A DNA stretch of 64,000 nucleotides from Acidobacteriota bacterium (GCA_003225315.1 QHZD01000017.1:328973-392972); one strand, 5' to 3'. Shown: positions 34,633 to 44,809, counted from the first letter of the stretch. The notes: a model not told the origin generated them from the letters alone. A program made the numbers and translations.

Positions 34633-35426
34633 GCGAAGCCATGACCATGCCGCCGCTGGGCGAAGCCCCTGCCAAGCGGACACCCACCGTCTACTTCATC
34701 GACGACAGCGCCACCATGCGCGAAGTCATCAAGATTGCTTTTCGCCGAGAGAGCATCAACGTGATTACCTGCGCCGACGCAGCCTCGGCGCTGGCCCAGT
34801 TCGAGCAAAACCGCCCTGACGTGGTGATCACCGATGTGATCATGCCCGATCAGGATGGTTATTCCGTCTGCACCCAGATTAAACAGAATCCGCAATTCAG
34901 CGAAGTCCCGGTTGTGCTGATGTCCGGCGTTGTTAATAAAAGCGTGGCTGACAAAGCGGTTTCGGTGAAAGCTGACGAACTGATTCGCAAACCCTTTCAA
35001 CCTCAGGAATTGATTGGGCGAGTGAAGAGCCTCCTGGAGCCAAAGGCCGCGAGTCCTGCGCCTGTGCCCGACCGTTCAACACAATCGAACGCACTGAGCA
35101 ACCTGTTTTCGCCGCCTCCTGCTCCCGCAGCGCCACGCCCGGTTGCTCCCCCGGCGCAAGTACCTTCTACACCCGAATCTGCCTGGCCTCGCGCGCTTGC
35201 CGAAGCGTTCGTCCCGCGTCAACCCTCGCAGCCGGGTCAGGAACCGCAACCATCGCCCAACACACCGGCGCGGCCTGCTCCGACAGCGGCAGACATCCAT
35301 AAACTTCGCGTGGAAATCGCCCATTTGGACCTGCTTGTCAAGAAGCTCCAAACGGAACTTCAGATCGAGCGGCAATACAACCAGGCTCTCGAAACACAAA
35401 TTCGCACACTCACAGAAGTAGGTTAG
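34629..35426 (+). CDS. receiver with Pro-rich linker and C-terminal coiled coil (operon 2)
   Basis: A 265-residue protein with ATGA overlap. Residues 19-138 form a complete receiver (YFIDDS, Asp69 in VITDVIMPDQDG, IRKPF). Residues about 140-215 are Pro/Ala/Ser-rich and likely disordered. Residues about 220-265 form a coiled coil (DIHKLRVEIAHLDLLVKKLQ). This is an adaptor layout: phosphorylation could control binding through the coil. It ends the run of overlapping genes; a weak CCTCC/GGAGG hairpin (35456-35474) follows. Confidence 0.88.
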   Translation: MSEAMTMPPLGEAPAKRTPTVYFIDDSATMREVIKIAFRRESINVITCADAASALAQFEQNRPDVVITDVIMPDQDGYSVCTQIKQNPQFSEVPVVLMSGVVNKSVADKAVSVKADELIRKPFQPQELIGRVKSLLEPKAASPAPVPDRSTQSNALSNLFSPPPAPAAPRPVAPPAQVPSTPESAWPRALAEAFVPRQPSQPGQEPQPSPNTPARPAPTAADIHKLRVEIAHLDLLVKKLQTELQIERQYNQALETQIRTLTEVG

Positions 35427-35569
35427 CCGCGCGAGCGCCACACAGCCGGCTTGTGCCTCCATTTGCCCCGGAGGACAGTTGACGCTCGAAGGTAGATTCA
35501 GTAGCCTCAATTTGCATCTTCAGCTGCTGCTTTTCGCGCTTCTTGTTTCTATTCAAGGGGGGACTTGCG

Positions 35570-35989
35570 ATGGGCAACAAGAGCGATTCGTCTATTTCTC
35601 GCCGTGAATTTGCGCGCCGTGCCGCCTTCGCCTCTGCGGCCGCGTCTTTGGTTCCCGCGGAGCTTCTCAGCTCGCAACCTGCTCCCGCGCCTCTTCCGGC
35701 GCAGCAACCCCCAAACTTGCCCAAGCTTTCGCCGGAAAGCCAGGCCGAAGTCGAATCACGGATTCAGGCCATCTTCGCCCAGTATGGAAAGCGCCTTTCT
35801 GATGCTCAAAAGACCGATATTCGACGGTTGGCCACCGAGGCGCAGCCGCCGCTCGATCGGTTGCGTGCCTTTGCCACGGACAACGGAGATGGTCCGGGAC
35901 TTTACCTTAAGCCGCTGATAGAACGAGAAAGAAAGCCCACGCCAATGCCGGCTACACCAAAACCGGCGACAACTCCAAAGAGTTCCTGA
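35570..35989 (+). CDS. Tat-exported small protein upstream of amidase
   Basis: ATG at 35570 with GGGGGGA before it. The product (139 residues) starts with a twin-arginine signal (SRREFARRAAFASAAASLV), so export in folded form is expected. The mature part is Pro/Ala-rich, then a helical segment (about 60-105), and a Pro/Lys/Thr-rich tail. It has no cofactor motif that I can see. Only 12 bases separate it from the amidase gene, so the two are probably cotranscribed. Confidence 0.75.
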   Translation: MGNKSDSSISRREFARRAAFASAAASLVPAELLSSQPAPAPLPAQQPPNLPKLSPESQAEVESRIQAIFAQYGKRLSDAQKTDIRRLATEAQPPLDRLRAFATDNGDGPGLYLKPLIERERKPTPMPATPKPATTPKSS

Positions 35990-36001
35990 GGAGCGTCTCG
36001 A

Positions 36002-37411
36002 ATGCCTGGCGAAGAAATCTTCCATCTATCAGTAAGCGAACTTGCGAAACGCATCGAAGCGAAGAAGCTCTCGCCCGTCGAACTGACACAAATCTACCTC
36101 GATCGCAGCCAAAAGCTCGGGCCGCGCTACAACGCTTACGCTCTTTTGACCCCGGAGATTGCTCTCGAACAAGCGAAGGCAGCGGAAAAGGAAATCGGGC
36201 GCGGGCACTATCGCGGCCCGCTGCACGGAATTCCTTACGCCGCAAAAGACTTGCTCGCAGTCAAAGGACTTCCAACGACATGGGGCGCCAAGCCTTATGC
36301 GAACCAGGTATTCGATTACAACGCGACCGTGATCGATCATCTGCGCGGCGTGGGCGCGGTGATGCTCGGAAAAGCCTCGATGATCGAACTCGCGGGCGGA
36401 ATGGGCTATCGCTTTGCCTCCGCGTCCTTGCAGCTTGAAGCCAAAAACCCCTGGGATACCACCTGCTGGACATGCGGCTCCTCTTCCGGCTCCGGCGCAA
36501 TCGTCGCCGCAGGTCTGGCGGCTTTTGCCATCGGCACGGAAACGTGGGGCTCCATCATCTGTCCCTCGGCCTTTTGCGGAGTGAGTGGTCTGAGGCCAAC
36601 TTACGGCCGCGTCAGCAGGTACGGCGCGATGGCCCTCGCCCCTTCGATGGACAAGATCGGCCCGATGGCGCGGAGTGCCGAGGACTGTGCGCGCATCTTC
36701 GCCGCGATCGCGGGCCATGACCCGAAAGATCGGGGTACCGTGCCAATCGATAAGGGTGCATTCACGTATTCGCCATCCATGGAATTGCATGCGCGCCCTT
36801 TGAAAGTCGGCTGGCTCACCAACGCGTGGAAATCGCTTGCTCCCGGCGTTGCGAAGCCCATTGATGCCGCCAACAGAATCCTCAAGAAATATTTTTCGAG
36901 CGTGAAGGATGCCGCCTTGCCTGTTGGCCCCTGGGAGGACGCGGGCAATATCATCGTTGGCGTCGAGAGCGCCGCTTCTTTCCGCACGCTGATCCGTTCA
37001 GGACGCGTCACCGAATTAACCGATCCGCTGGGGCAAATTGCGGGCTATGTGAACGAACAATACTCCGCTGCCGATTACTTGCAGGCCCTCAAAGTGCGGG
37101 AAATCATCCAGAAGAAAATGGATTCCATGTTTGATACATTTGACGTCCTCGCTGCAGCATCCCAGCCGGTTCCGGCGACGCCGCTGACCATGAATCTAGA
37201 AACAGATCTGACTTTTCCCGATCCTCTCGGCGGCATCGGCAATATCTGCGGGCTTCCGGCAATGTCCGTTCCTTGTGGATTCACGGACAAGAATCTCCCT
37301 GTCGGGTTGCAATTCGTAGGCAGAGCCGGTGACGATTACGCGGTAATCCAGGCAGGGCGGACCTTCCAACTGCACACTGACTGGCACAAGAGACATCCAA
37401 GGATTCATTAG
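36002..37411 (+). CDS. amidase signature family enzyme (GatA-like)
   Basis: A 469-residue amidase. The Ser-cisSer-Lys triad is visible: Lys82 (PYAAKDLLAVKG), cis-Ser at about 161 (CGSSSGSGA), and nucleophile Ser184 (GTETWGSII). LRPTYGRVSRYGAM follows. Trp stands in place of the second Gly of the common GTDTGGS motif. It lacks the partners GatB and GatC nearby, so it is more likely a free-standing amidase acting on small amides than the tRNA amidotransferase. Its partner upstream is Tat-exported, but the amidase itself has no signal peptide. Confidence 0.88.
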   Translation: MPGEEIFHLSVSELAKRIEAKKLSPVELTQIYLDRSQKLGPRYNAYALLTPEIALEQAKAAEKEIGRGHYRGPLHGIPYAAKDLLAVKGLPTTWGAKPYANQVFDYNATVIDHLRGVGAVMLGKASMIELAGGMGYRFASASLQLEAKNPWDTTCWTCGSSSGSGAIVAAGLAAFAIGTETWGSIICPSAFCGVSGLRPTYGRVSRYGAMALAPSMDKIGPMARSAEDCARIFAAIAGHDPKDRGTVPIDKGAFTYSPSMELHARPLKVGWLTNAWKSLAPGVAKPIDAANRILKKYFSSVKDAALPVGPWEDAGNIIVGVESAASFRTLIRSGRVTELTDPLGQIAGYVNEQYSAADYLQALKVREIIQKKMDSMFDTFDVLAAASQPVPATPLTMNLETDLTFPDPLGGIGNICGLPAMSVPCGFTDKNLPVGLQFVGRAGDDYAVIQAGRTFQLHTDWHKRHPRIH

Positions 37412-37496
37412 GAGCCGGCGACTTCAGGTTCGCTTCGCGATTTCATTGACGGCGTGAAATGAATCCCTGCGGACACTCCGAGGAGGCAATCCTGTT

Positions 37497-38084
37497 ATGC
37501 ACGATACTTGGAAAGACATGTTCGTCATCGGACTTCCCCTGGCGGAGAAGATCCTTCGCCCAATTTTCATCTACGCGTTTTTGGTAATTAGCCTCCGGCT
37601 CTCCGGCAAACGCGAACTCGTCCAGCTCAACCCGTTTGACCTGGTCGTCCTGCTGACTCTGTCGAACACCGTGCAGAACGCCATCATCGGCGAGGATAAC
37701 AGCGTCCTGGGCGGAATCATCGGCGCCACTTCCCTGCTCGTCACCAACTATCTGGTCGTTCGCTTCCTCTACGACCATCGCAAGCTGGATCAGTTGGTTG
37801 AAGGCAGGGCTGACGTTTTGGTGGAAGGCGGCAAGGTGCGCATGCGGAATTTGAAAAGAGAGCTGATTACCGTGCCGCAGCTCGAAGCGGGCGCGCGAAA
37901 GCAAGGCTTCGATTCCCTTTCCGAAGTCGAACAGTGCGTGCTGGAGCCCGGCGGGACGCTTACGTTTCTCGGCAAGAAACCCGCCGTCGAAGACGTGCGC
38001 CACCAGGAATTGCTCGGCAAGCTAGAACGCCTAGCACAGGAAATCGCTCTATTGAGAGGCTTGCAGCCGCCGGCGCGCGCTTAA
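37497..38084 (+). CDS. DUF421 (YetF-like) membrane protein
   Basis: ATG at 37497 after GAGGAGG. Of 195 residues, the first about 95 hold three membrane helices, with RLSGKRELVQLNPFDLVVLLTLSNTVQNAIIG between the first and second, the signature of DUF421. The C-terminal soluble part (VLVEGGKVRMRNLKRELITVPQLEA) is the YetF domain. Function of the family is not settled; members are linked to envelope stress and spore coat in Bacillus. Convergent with the DUF4337 gene, separated by one base. Confidence 0.9.
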   Translation: MHDTWKDMFVIGLPLAEKILRPIFIYAFLVISLRLSGKRELVQLNPFDLVVLLTLSNTVQNAIIGEDNSVLGGIIGATSLLVTNYLVVRFLYDHRKLDQLVEGRADVLVEGGKVRMRNLKRELITVPQLEAGARKQGFDSLSEVEQCVLEPGGTLTFLGKKPAVEDVRHQELLGKLERLAQEIALLRGLQPPARA

Positions 38085-38085
38085 C

Positions 38086-38625
38086 TTAATACAGAGAGAA
38101 ACCTGTCGCGGCCAAGGTGATGCCCGCGGCACCGATGAGCACGCCAACAAGCCAAAATCCCTTTCGTTTCGTCAGCAGCGTGATCGAGCAGATGATCAGC
38201 CCTATCTCCAGAAATGCCTCTCCGCCGTCGAACCGGTCCGCTTGTCGAACCGTCAAATCACGCTCGTCTTCCAAATTCTTCGCTTCTTTGCTGACATCCA
38301 CTTTGTCCGCTTCATAGTGTTCGACTTCCTTGGCGTACTTTTCTTTCAGCCCTTCTCCCAACTCCTTGTTCAACGGTGCGACAAGCTTGACCACGTCGGA
38401 AAACCCCTGAGCTTCGTGCAGGCGGACGCTCTTCGCCTGATACTGGGCCCAGCGGCTGGCCGCTTCTGTCTCGAGGCGCAGCCCTTCCGTGTGCGCTCGG
38501 TGACCAAGCAAGGACACGCCCGCCACAAATACCGCCATAATAGAAATCGTAAGCGAGACGGGGAGGATCAGAGGATGATCCTCGCGCAGGTGATGGCTCT
38601 CAGGCAGTTCGATACCCTCGCTCAT
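38086..38625 (-). CDS. DUF4337 membrane protein
   Basis: A 179-residue protein with one membrane helix at about 21-42, a long helical soluble stretch (WAQYQAKSVRLHEAQ, then charged coiled-coil sequence up to about 130), and two membrane helices near the C-terminus (about 137-152 and 157-176). This is the usual layout of DUF4337. Function unknown. It is 23 bases downstream of hemL on the same strand and could share its transcript. Confidence 0.85.
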   Translation of the reverse strand: MSEGIELPESHHLREDHPLILPVSLTISIMAVFVAGVSLLGHRAHTEGLRLETEAASRWAQYQAKSVRLHEAQGFSDVVKLVAPLNKELGEGLKEKYAKEVEHYEADKVDVSKEAKNLEDERDLTVRQADRFDGGEAFLEIGLIICSITLLTKRKGFWLVGVLIGAAGITLAATGFSLY

Positions 38626-38648
38626 TCCTCAACTCTCCTTTTTTGCGA

Positions 38649-39977
38649 TTAGCCCGCAGACTCGGAAGAAATCACTTGAAACGCTTCGTGCGCCGCCGCT
38701 AGCGTACGGTCGATATCCTGGGCCGTGTGCGCCGCGGAAACAAAGGCAGCCTCAAACTGCGAAGGCGCCAAGAATATTCCTCGGTCGAGCATCTCTCGAA
38801 AAAACCTTGCGTATCGCTTGGTGTCGGAGCGCTTGGCATTCGCGTAATTTTTCACCGGCCCCAATGTGAAAAATACGGTAGCGAGCGAGCCGATAGCATT
38901 GACTTCCCCAGGAATCCCCGCATCCGCCAGTCCCGCGCAGAGACCAACTGCCAGATGCTGCGCCATTTGTGTTATCTCGTCGTACAACCCTGGTTTCGTA
39001 AGTTGTTTGAGCGCCGCGATACCGGCGCTCATCGCCAATGGATTCCCCGCCAGCGTACCCGCCTGATACACCGGGCCGAGCGGAGCCACTTGGTCCATCA
39101 ATTCAGCGCGCCCGCCATACGCCGCCACGGGAACACCGCCTCCGATGATTTTCCCGAGCGTCGTAAGATCTGCTTCAACACCAAAATTGTCTTGCACGGA
39201 GCCGTTGCGAAGACGAAATCCCGTGATCACTTCATCGACGAGAAGTAGAGCGCCGTTCTTTTTGCAAATTTCATGCAAGCCCTTCAAGAAACCTGTCTCC
39301 GGCAGCACAACTCCCATGTTCGCTGCAATCGGTTCGACGATGACCGCAGCAATCTTGCCTTTGTGTTGGGAAAATACGCGTTCAACCGCGCCAAGATTGT
39401 TATACGGCACGTTTAACGTCAACGCAGCCAGCGGCGCAGGCACTCCGGGGCACTCCGCAATTCCAAGTGTCGCAAGGCCCGAACCCGCCTGTGACAGGAA
39501 ACTGTCCGCGTGCCCGTGATAGCAGCCCTCGAATTTAACGATGAAGTCCCGCTTCGTCACCCCACGCGCCAGCCGCACTGCACTCATCGTTGCTTCCGTA
39601 CCGCTTGAGACAAAGCGAATTTTTTCAATAAATGGAATCGCGCGCGTAATCAGCGTGGCCATCTCCAGTTCGAGCTCGGTCGTCACGCCGAAGCTCGTGC
39701 CGCGCCGCGCCTGCTCGGCAATCGCTTCGCTGATGGCGGGATTCGCATGTCCCAGGATCATCGCGCCCCAGGAGCACACGTAATCGAGCAGCTGATTCCC
39801 GTCCGCGTCGTAGAGGTATTGCCCACTGCCACGCTCGATGATCAGCGGCTCGCCGCCTACGGACTTGAACGCCCGCACGGGACTGTTCACGCCGCCGACC
39901 AATACCTTCTCGGCGCGTTCGAAAATCTCACGCGAACGCTTGCGCTCGCGCCTTAACCGGGTTTGCGCTGTGCCCAT
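38649..39977 (-). CDS. hemL: glutamate-1-semialdehyde 2,1-aminomutase
   Basis: A 442-residue class III aminotransferase that makes 5-aminolevulinate from glutamate-1-semialdehyde. Seen: GGVNSPVRAFKSVGGEPL near the start, SSGTEATMSAVRLARG (PLP phosphate site), VDEVITGFR, and the PLP Lys276 in LGKIIGGGVPVAAYGG. It is the last gene of the minus-strand haem operon, 15 bases after hemB. With hemA it shows that the C5 route to aminolevulinate is used. Confidence 0.97.
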   Translation of the reverse strand: MGTAQTRLRRERKRSREIFERAEKVLVGGVNSPVRAFKSVGGEPLIIERGSGQYLYDADGNQLLDYVCSWGAMILGHANPAISEAIAEQARRGTSFGVTTELELEMATLITRAIPFIEKIRFVSSGTEATMSAVRLARGVTKRDFIVKFEGCYHGHADSFLSQAGSGLATLGIAECPGVPAPLAALTLNVPYNNLGAVERVFSQHKGKIAAVIVEPIAANMGVVLPETGFLKGLHEICKKNGALLLVDEVITGFRLRNGSVQDNFGVEADLTTLGKIIGGGVPVAAYGGRAELMDQVAPLGPVYQAGTLAGNPLAMSAGIAALKQLTKPGLYDEITQMAQHLAVGLCAGLADAGIPGEVNAIGSLATVFFTLGPVKNYANAKRSDTKRYARFFREMLDRGIFLAPSQFEAAFVSAAHTAQDIDRTLAAAHEAFQVISSESAG

Positions 39978-39992
39978 GTTTGCTCGATTAAA

Positions 39993-40970
39993 CTAGCACG
40001 CCTTCAGCCAGCGTGCGACATCCTTGGCATGGTAGGTAAGAATAATTTCCGCTCCTGCGCGGTGTACGCCCGTCAGGATTTCCAGGACAACTCGCTGCTC
40101 GTCCAGCCAGCCCTTCTGCGCTGCGGCCTTGACCATGGCGTACTCTCCGCTGACATTGTAAGCCCCCACCGGAACATCAAACGCGTCGCGCACCCGCCGG
40201 ATGACGTCCAGATACGCCAGCGCCGGCTTGACCATCACCATGTCCGCGCCTTCTTCGAGATCAAGCTCTACTTCCTTCAGCGCTTCCCGCGCATTGGCAG
40301 GGTCCATTTGATAGCTGCGCCGATCGCCAAACTGGGGCGAAGATTGCGCCGCTTCACGAAAAGGTCCGTAGAAGCCGGAACAATATTTCGCGGCATACGA
40401 AAGAATCGCGACGTTCTCAAACTTGTGTTCGTCCAGCATTTCGCGAATGGCGCCCACGCGCCCGTCCATCATGTCCGATGGCGCTACGATGTCGGCGCCG
40501 GCACGAGCGTGCGAGAGCGCCTGTTGCGCAAGAATGGTAACAGTCGAGTCATTCGATACTTCGCCATTCTCAACTACGCCGCAATGCCCATGATCCGTGT
40601 ACCCACATAAGCACACGTCTGTAATCACGAGAAGTTTCAGTTTCGTTTTGCGAATTGCCTCAATGGCGCGCTGAACTACGCCCTGTGCACTAACGGAGCT
40701 AGCGCCGCGCGGGTCCTTGGATTCAGGTAATCCAAAAAGAATGATCCCGGGAATCCCCAGCGACTCAACCTCACGGCACTCCTCCACAATTTGATCTACA
40801 GACTGCTGATGGATGCCCGGCATGGAGCTGACTTCCTGGCGGACCCTTGCGCCTGGACAAACGAACATCGGATAAATCAGTCCTGACGTGCTGAGTCGCG
40901 TTTCTCGAACCAGGCCTCGTAGCGCTTCGTTCCGCCGCAATCGCCGCGGCCGATGAGTGGGAAAACTCAT
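39993..40970 (-). CDS. hemB: delta-aminolevulinic acid dehydratase (porphobilinogen synthase)
   Basis: A 325-residue enzyme that condenses two aminolevulinates. The metal site [14 protein letters not shown] has the three Cys of zinc-dependent enzymes. The two Schiff-base Lys are in the [15 protein letters not shown] and [10 protein letters not shown] regions, and YNVSGEYAM follows. Four-base overlap with hemD upstream. Confidence 0.97.
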   Translation of the reverse strand: MSFPTHRPRRLRRNEALRGLVRETRLSTSGLIYPMFVCPGARVRQEVSSMPGIHQQSVDQIVEECREVESLGIPGIILFGLPESKDPRGASSVSAQGVVQRAIEAIRKTKLKLLVITDVCLCGYTDHGHCGVVENGEVSNDSTVTILAQQALSHARAGADIVAPSDMMDGRVGAIREMLDEHKFENVAILSYAAKYCSGFYGPFREAAQSSPQFGDRRSYQMDPANAREALKEVELDLEEGADMVMVKPALAYLDVIRRVRDAFDVPVGAYNVSGEYAMVKAAAQKGWLDEQRVVLEILTGVHRAGAEIILTYHAKDVARWLKAC

Positions 40971-41794
40971 TCTCTTTTTGCTCCTGCTGACGCTTGTTTC
41001 ACTGTGCCCGCAAAATGCTCTTCCAGCGCCTCTACGACCGCCGCTGCCGTAGTATCGGCTGAAATCACCAGCCGTCGCACGCCCGCTTCCCGCAGTGCAT
41101 GTGCTGTGACTGGTCCAACTGCCGTAATCGCGAGTCTATCCTGTAGAGCGTGCAATCGCTCGCTTCCAAGCAGTTCCCCGAAATGCTGGGCCGCCGACGG
41201 ACTGAAAAACAGAACGGCCTCCGTACCACCTTCGGCGATCTCTCTTAACTGTCTTTCATCAACTGCGCTCGGTCGAAGTGTGCGATAGGCGATCACTTCA
41301 GTGACTTCCGCACCATATCGACTTAGTGCCGATGGCAAATCTGGATTTGCCCGATCGCTTCGCGGCAAAAATATTTTCGATCCTTGAAGACGATTCCCCA
41401 ATTCGTCCGCCAAGCCCGCACCGGTGTGCGTTTCCCCAACGTACTCGACACGGAATCCAGCCTGCCGGGCCGTTTCGGCAGTAACTGGACCGACGCAAGC
41501 AATTCGCGGTTTGCTTCCTAAGTGAATCAGGCTCAGCTTCAATTTCTCGCCGCGCTTTGCCACCGCGTGAACAGCCTGCGCGCTGGTAAGAATCATCCAG
41601 TCAAATCTCTCGATTTCCGCAAGCGCAGCATCGAGCGGCGCGAAGTCTTCCGGCTCCGCAAAGGACACCAGAGGAATCACTACCGGAATCGCTCCACGCG
41701 CTGAGAGTTCCCGCGCCAAGGCCTCGCTCTGTGCCGCGGATCGCGTGATGACGATTCTCTTCCCCGCCAAACTCTTTGGAGTTACTTCAGCCAC
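40967..41794 (-). CDS. hemD: uroporphyrinogen-III synthase
   Basis: A 275-residue protein of the fast-diverging HemD fold: [32 protein letters not shown] at the start, [12 protein letters not shown] near residue 72, and [17 protein letters not shown] near the end. It closes and inverts ring D of hydroxymethylbilane. It overlaps hemC by eight bases and hemB by four. The assignment rests on both sequence and operon position. Confidence 0.92.
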   Translation of the reverse strand: MAEVTPKSLAGKRIVITRSAAQSEALARELSARGAIPVVIPLVSFAEPEDFAPLDAALAEIERFDWMILTSAQAVHAVAKRGEKLKLSLIHLGSKPRIACVGPVTAETARQAGFRVEYVGETHTGAGLADELGNRLQGSKIFLPRSDRANPDLPSALSRYGAEVTEVIAYRTLRPSAVDERQLREIAEGGTEAVLFFSPSAAQHFGELLGSERLHALQDRLAITAVGPVTAHALREAGVRRLVISADTTAAAVVEALEEHFAGTVKQASAGAKRE

Positions 41795-42704
41795 GCTGCC
41801 GGCTCACTTCTTCCAGGATGGTCTGCGCCCCTGCCTCGATCAGCAATCGTGCCATGTGCTCTCCAAGCTGCGCCGCCTGATCCGGCGGAGCCGTGGCCCG
41901 TTGATTCACGTATTGCGACCCGTCCACGGAACAAACACACGCATCGAGCAAAAGTTCCCCGCGCTCGACCCGCGCCCATGCGCCCAGCGGAACCTGGCAC
42001 CCGCCCTGCAACGCCCCCAGCAGTGCGCGTTCCGCGATAATCGCCGTGCGAGTCTCCGCGTCATCCAAAGGCGCCAGAAGGTCTCCCGCTTCCGCGTCTT
42101 TCAATCGGCACTCCACTCCAATCGCGCCCTGACCGACCGCAGGCATGCACACTTCCGGTGAAAGCACCTCCGAGATTCGCTTGCTCAATCCCAACCGGTC
42201 GAGGCCTGCTTTGGCAACCATCACTGCTTCATATTCGCCGCTTTCCACTTTTCTCAATCGGGTGTCGACGTTGCCTCGCAGGTCGCGGAGGTCGAGGTCC
42301 GGGCGCAAGTGCCTCAACTGCGCCTGGCGTCGCAGACTGCTCGTTCCGACGCGCGCTCCATACCGCAAATTCGCCAGCGTGGAGCCTACCAGGCAATCGC
42401 GTACGTCATCGCGCCGGCATACGGCTGGAAACATAAACCTCGAAGGAATATCGGTCGGCACATCTTTTACGCTGTGCACCGCCAGGTCGATCGTTTCCTC
42501 CAGCAGCGCATCCTCCAGTTCCTTGATAAATACTCCCTTGCCGCCAATCTGCGTCAGCGGTGCGTGCTGCATCTTGTCGCCGCTTGTTTTGATGATCACA
42601 ATTTCCGCTTCCATGCCCGTCGCGACAAACAGCTTTTTGCGCACGAATTCCGCCTGCCATTTGGCAAGCATGCTCCCGCGTGTGCCTATGCGCAGGATTC
42701 TCAC
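41787..42704 (-). CDS. hemC: hydroxymethylbilane synthase (porphobilinogen deaminase)
   Basis: A 305-residue enzyme. RIGTRGSMLAKWQAE at the start, HSVKDVPTD at 77-85, RVGTSSLRRQAQL with the conserved Arg pair, and Cys236 in LQGGCQVPLGA, to which the dipyrromethane cofactor is bound. Four-base overlap with the hemA stop. Confidence 0.97.
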   Translation of the reverse strand: MRILRIGTRGSMLAKWQAEFVRKKLFVATGMEAEIVIIKTSGDKMQHAPLTQIGGKGVFIKELEDALLEETIDLAVHSVKDVPTDIPSRFMFPAVCRRDDVRDCLVGSTLANLRYGARVGTSSLRRQAQLRHLRPDLDLRDLRGNVDTRLRKVESGEYEAVMVAKAGLDRLGLSKRISEVLSPEVCMPAVGQGAIGVECRLKDAEAGDLLAPLDDAETRTAIIAERALLGALQGGCQVPLGAWARVERGELLLDACVCSVDGSQYVNQRATAPPDQAAQLGEHMARLLIEAGAQTILEEVSRQRG

Positions 42705-43978
42705 GGCTTCTCCCGGTTGGAAAGAAACAGGTCCCGCAGCGCTTCGACATTTTGAATCTTTCGCCGGAGTTCTCTTTCGCCGCGCAAACGTTCTGCCGGC
42801 TCCAAGAGAAGCTTCTCCAGCATTTCATCCATCAATTTCTCGACATGCGCGCGATCCGTTTCCGCAAGGTGCTTCATAGTCTCCATACGTGCGCGGATGA
42901 ATGCAGCGCGTTCCTCCCTCATCTTCGTGCGCAGCGCTTCCATCAGCCCAACCAGTTCGACGCTTGCTTGCCAGGAGAGGAACTTGGCTACATGCTCATC
43001 CACAATGCCTTGCGCCTTGGGAATTTCGCTTTCACGAGCGCTGCGATTCCGCTGCACGACCTCGCTCAAGTCATCCGTGTTATAGACGTAGACGTTGTAA
43101 AGTTCCGCGACATCCGGCGCTATATTCCTCGGTACGCCCAGGTCCATCAGGAACAACGCGCGATTTCCCCGCGCCGCCATCGCACGCTCGACGACATCGC
43201 GGCGTAGCACCGGTTCTTCCGCGCTAACCGACGACACGACTACATCCGGTGACTGCAGCGCTGTATCCCACTTTCCCCACTCGGTCACTCTTCCGTCGTA
43301 CTGTTTGGCCAGATCCTCTGCCCGGCCGCGTGAGCGGTTCATCACGTGGAGTTGCGCCACCCCACGATCCCGCAGGTGCGCAACTACTTGCTCGCTGATC
43401 GTTCCCGCACCCACTACCAGGGCTCTGTGCCCGTTCAACTTTCCAAAAATGCGTTCTGCCAGTTTGACGCCCGCGGATGCCACTGACATGGGCCGCGTGC
43501 CAAGTTCCGTCTCCGTTCGCACCCGCTTTCCGACTTCCAACGCGCCTTGAAACAGGCGATTCAATACCGGTCCGGTCGCTCCGTGCTCGTGCGCGAAGCG
43601 ATACGCCTCCCGCACCTGTCCCAGAATCTCTGCCTCGCCCAGCAACATGGAATCAAGTCCTGCCGCAACTCGAAAAAGGTGCCGCACCGCCTCCTGATCG
43701 TAGTGGTGATAGAGCGACACGCCCAGAACATCCGCACGCACCGAATGAAACTCGCTGAGAAACGTAGAGAGTCCCGGGGCGCATTCATGGGACGATTCCG
43801 GCGGCACCCCATACACTTCGCTGCGATTGCAGGTGGAAAGCACCAGCGTCTCTTCGAGAATCCCCCGGGCGCGCAGCTCCTCGGCCGCACGCTGCGCCTG
43901 CTCGGCGGTAAACGACACTTTCTCACGCACCTCCACAGGCGCCGTGCGGTGATTTAGTCCGACGAGAACGATTTCCAT
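42701..43978 (-). CDS. hemA: glutamyl-tRNA reductase
   Basis: A 425-residue enzyme giving glutamate-1-semialdehyde from glutamyl-tRNA, the committed step. GLNHRTAPVEVREKVSF at the start, catalytic Cys50 in LSTCNRSEVY, and the NADPH-binding ALVVGAGTISEQV near residue 192. The C-terminal helices for dimerisation are present. It follows the CcsA/HemX-like gene by 18 bases; HemX-type proteins are known to affect GluTR levels in Bacillus. Confidence 0.97.
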   Translation of the reverse strand: MEIVLVGLNHRTAPVEVREKVSFTAEQAQRAAEELRARGILEETLVLSTCNRSEVYGVPPESSHECAPGLSTFLSEFHSVRADVLGVSLYHHYDQEAVRHLFRVAAGLDSMLLGEAEILGQVREAYRFAHEHGATGPVLNRLFQGALEVGKRVRTETELGTRPMSVASAGVKLAERIFGKLNGHRALVVGAGTISEQVVAHLRDRGVAQLHVMNRSRGRAEDLAKQYDGRVTEWGKWDTALQSPDVVVSSVSAEEPVLRRDVVERAMAARGNRALFLMDLGVPRNIAPDVAELYNVYVYNTDDLSEVVQRNRSARESEIPKAQGIVDEHVAKFLSWQASVELVGLMEALRTKMREERAAFIRARMETMKHLAETDRAHVEKLMDEMLEKLLLEPAERLRGERELRRKIQNVEALRDLFLSNREKP

Positions 43979-43996
43979 GCCGCGGTTCGCTCGCTC

Positions 43997-44809
43997 CTAA
44001 AAGTACCGGTGGCTATGAGAGAGATACAGGTTTACGACCGTAAAGCTCAGCACCACAATCACAAAATTGAAAATACACAATTTTGATGCCCGTGCCCCGC
44101 GCCACGCCGTTGTCCGCGCCAGCCGGAAATACAGCGCATACAGCGCCAGCACGAGCAGGGTGATCACGTACTTTGGATCGTAAAACGAATATTGGCTGCT
44201 CAGCCGGTCGACCCACACGAATCCCAGCACAGTTCCAATCGCAATGGAAACCAAACCGACAAGCACGCTCGACTGGCTCATCTGCGCCAGCAATTCCAGA
44301 GGCGGAAGCCGCCAGACCACATCGCCGACCTTGTGTTTTCGCAACAGCCTCTCTTCACCAAGAAAAATGAGACTGAGGACGAAGGAAAGCGCAAATGCTG
44401 CATACGCCAGGATGCTCAGCGCCACGTGCAACGCAAAAATGGCACCGTGCACAGCTGGCGGCGGGAGCCGGTCTGCGGGAGCGAGATGCGCCGCCAGAAA
44501 GAACACCAAAATGAACGGCAGAACGAAGGCTCCGACCGAGCGCTGTCGGTGATACAACTCGAGCCCCAGATAGGTCACAGCGAGAAGCCACCCAAACAGC
44601 GACATGGAGCCGTACAAATCATGATAAGGAACCGTGTGCGACCCGCGCGACCTTTCCAAGAGCGCAAAGTAATGCGCAATCAGGCCCAGCCCCAGGAGCA
44701 CTGTACCCAGTCTGCCCGTGAGTTTGCTTCCTGTACTCAAAAAGCGAACGTACAACCCGAAACTCAAGAGATAAGCCAGCGCCGTCAAGACTGGGAATAA
44801 ATGGTTCAT
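43997..44809 (-). CDS. cytochrome c assembly (CcsA/HemX-like) membrane protein
   Basis: I chose ATG 44809 (MNHLFPVLTALAYLL); a longer frame begins 39 bases earlier. The 270-residue product has about eight membrane helices. A conserved His occurs in AIFALHVALSILAYAAF, as in this family, but the Trp-rich WWD haem-handling motif of true CcsA/CcmC is not seen, so HemX is the closer match. First gene of the minus-strand haem operon, directly before hemA. Probable role: control of GluTR or haem handling in the membrane. Confidence 0.85.
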   Translation of the reverse strand: MNHLFPVLTALAYLLSFGLYVRFLSTGSKLTGRLGTVLLGLGLIAHYFALLERSRGSHTVPYHDLYGSMSLFGWLLAVTYLGLELYHRQRSVGAFVLPFILVFFLAAHLAPADRLPPPAVHGAIFALHVALSILAYAAFALSFVLSLIFLGEERLLRKHKVGDVVWRLPPLELLAQMSQSSVLVGLVSIAIGTVLGFVWVDRLSSQYSFYDPKYVITLLVLALYALYFRLARTTAWRGARASKLCIFNFVIVVLSFTVVNLYLSHSHRYF

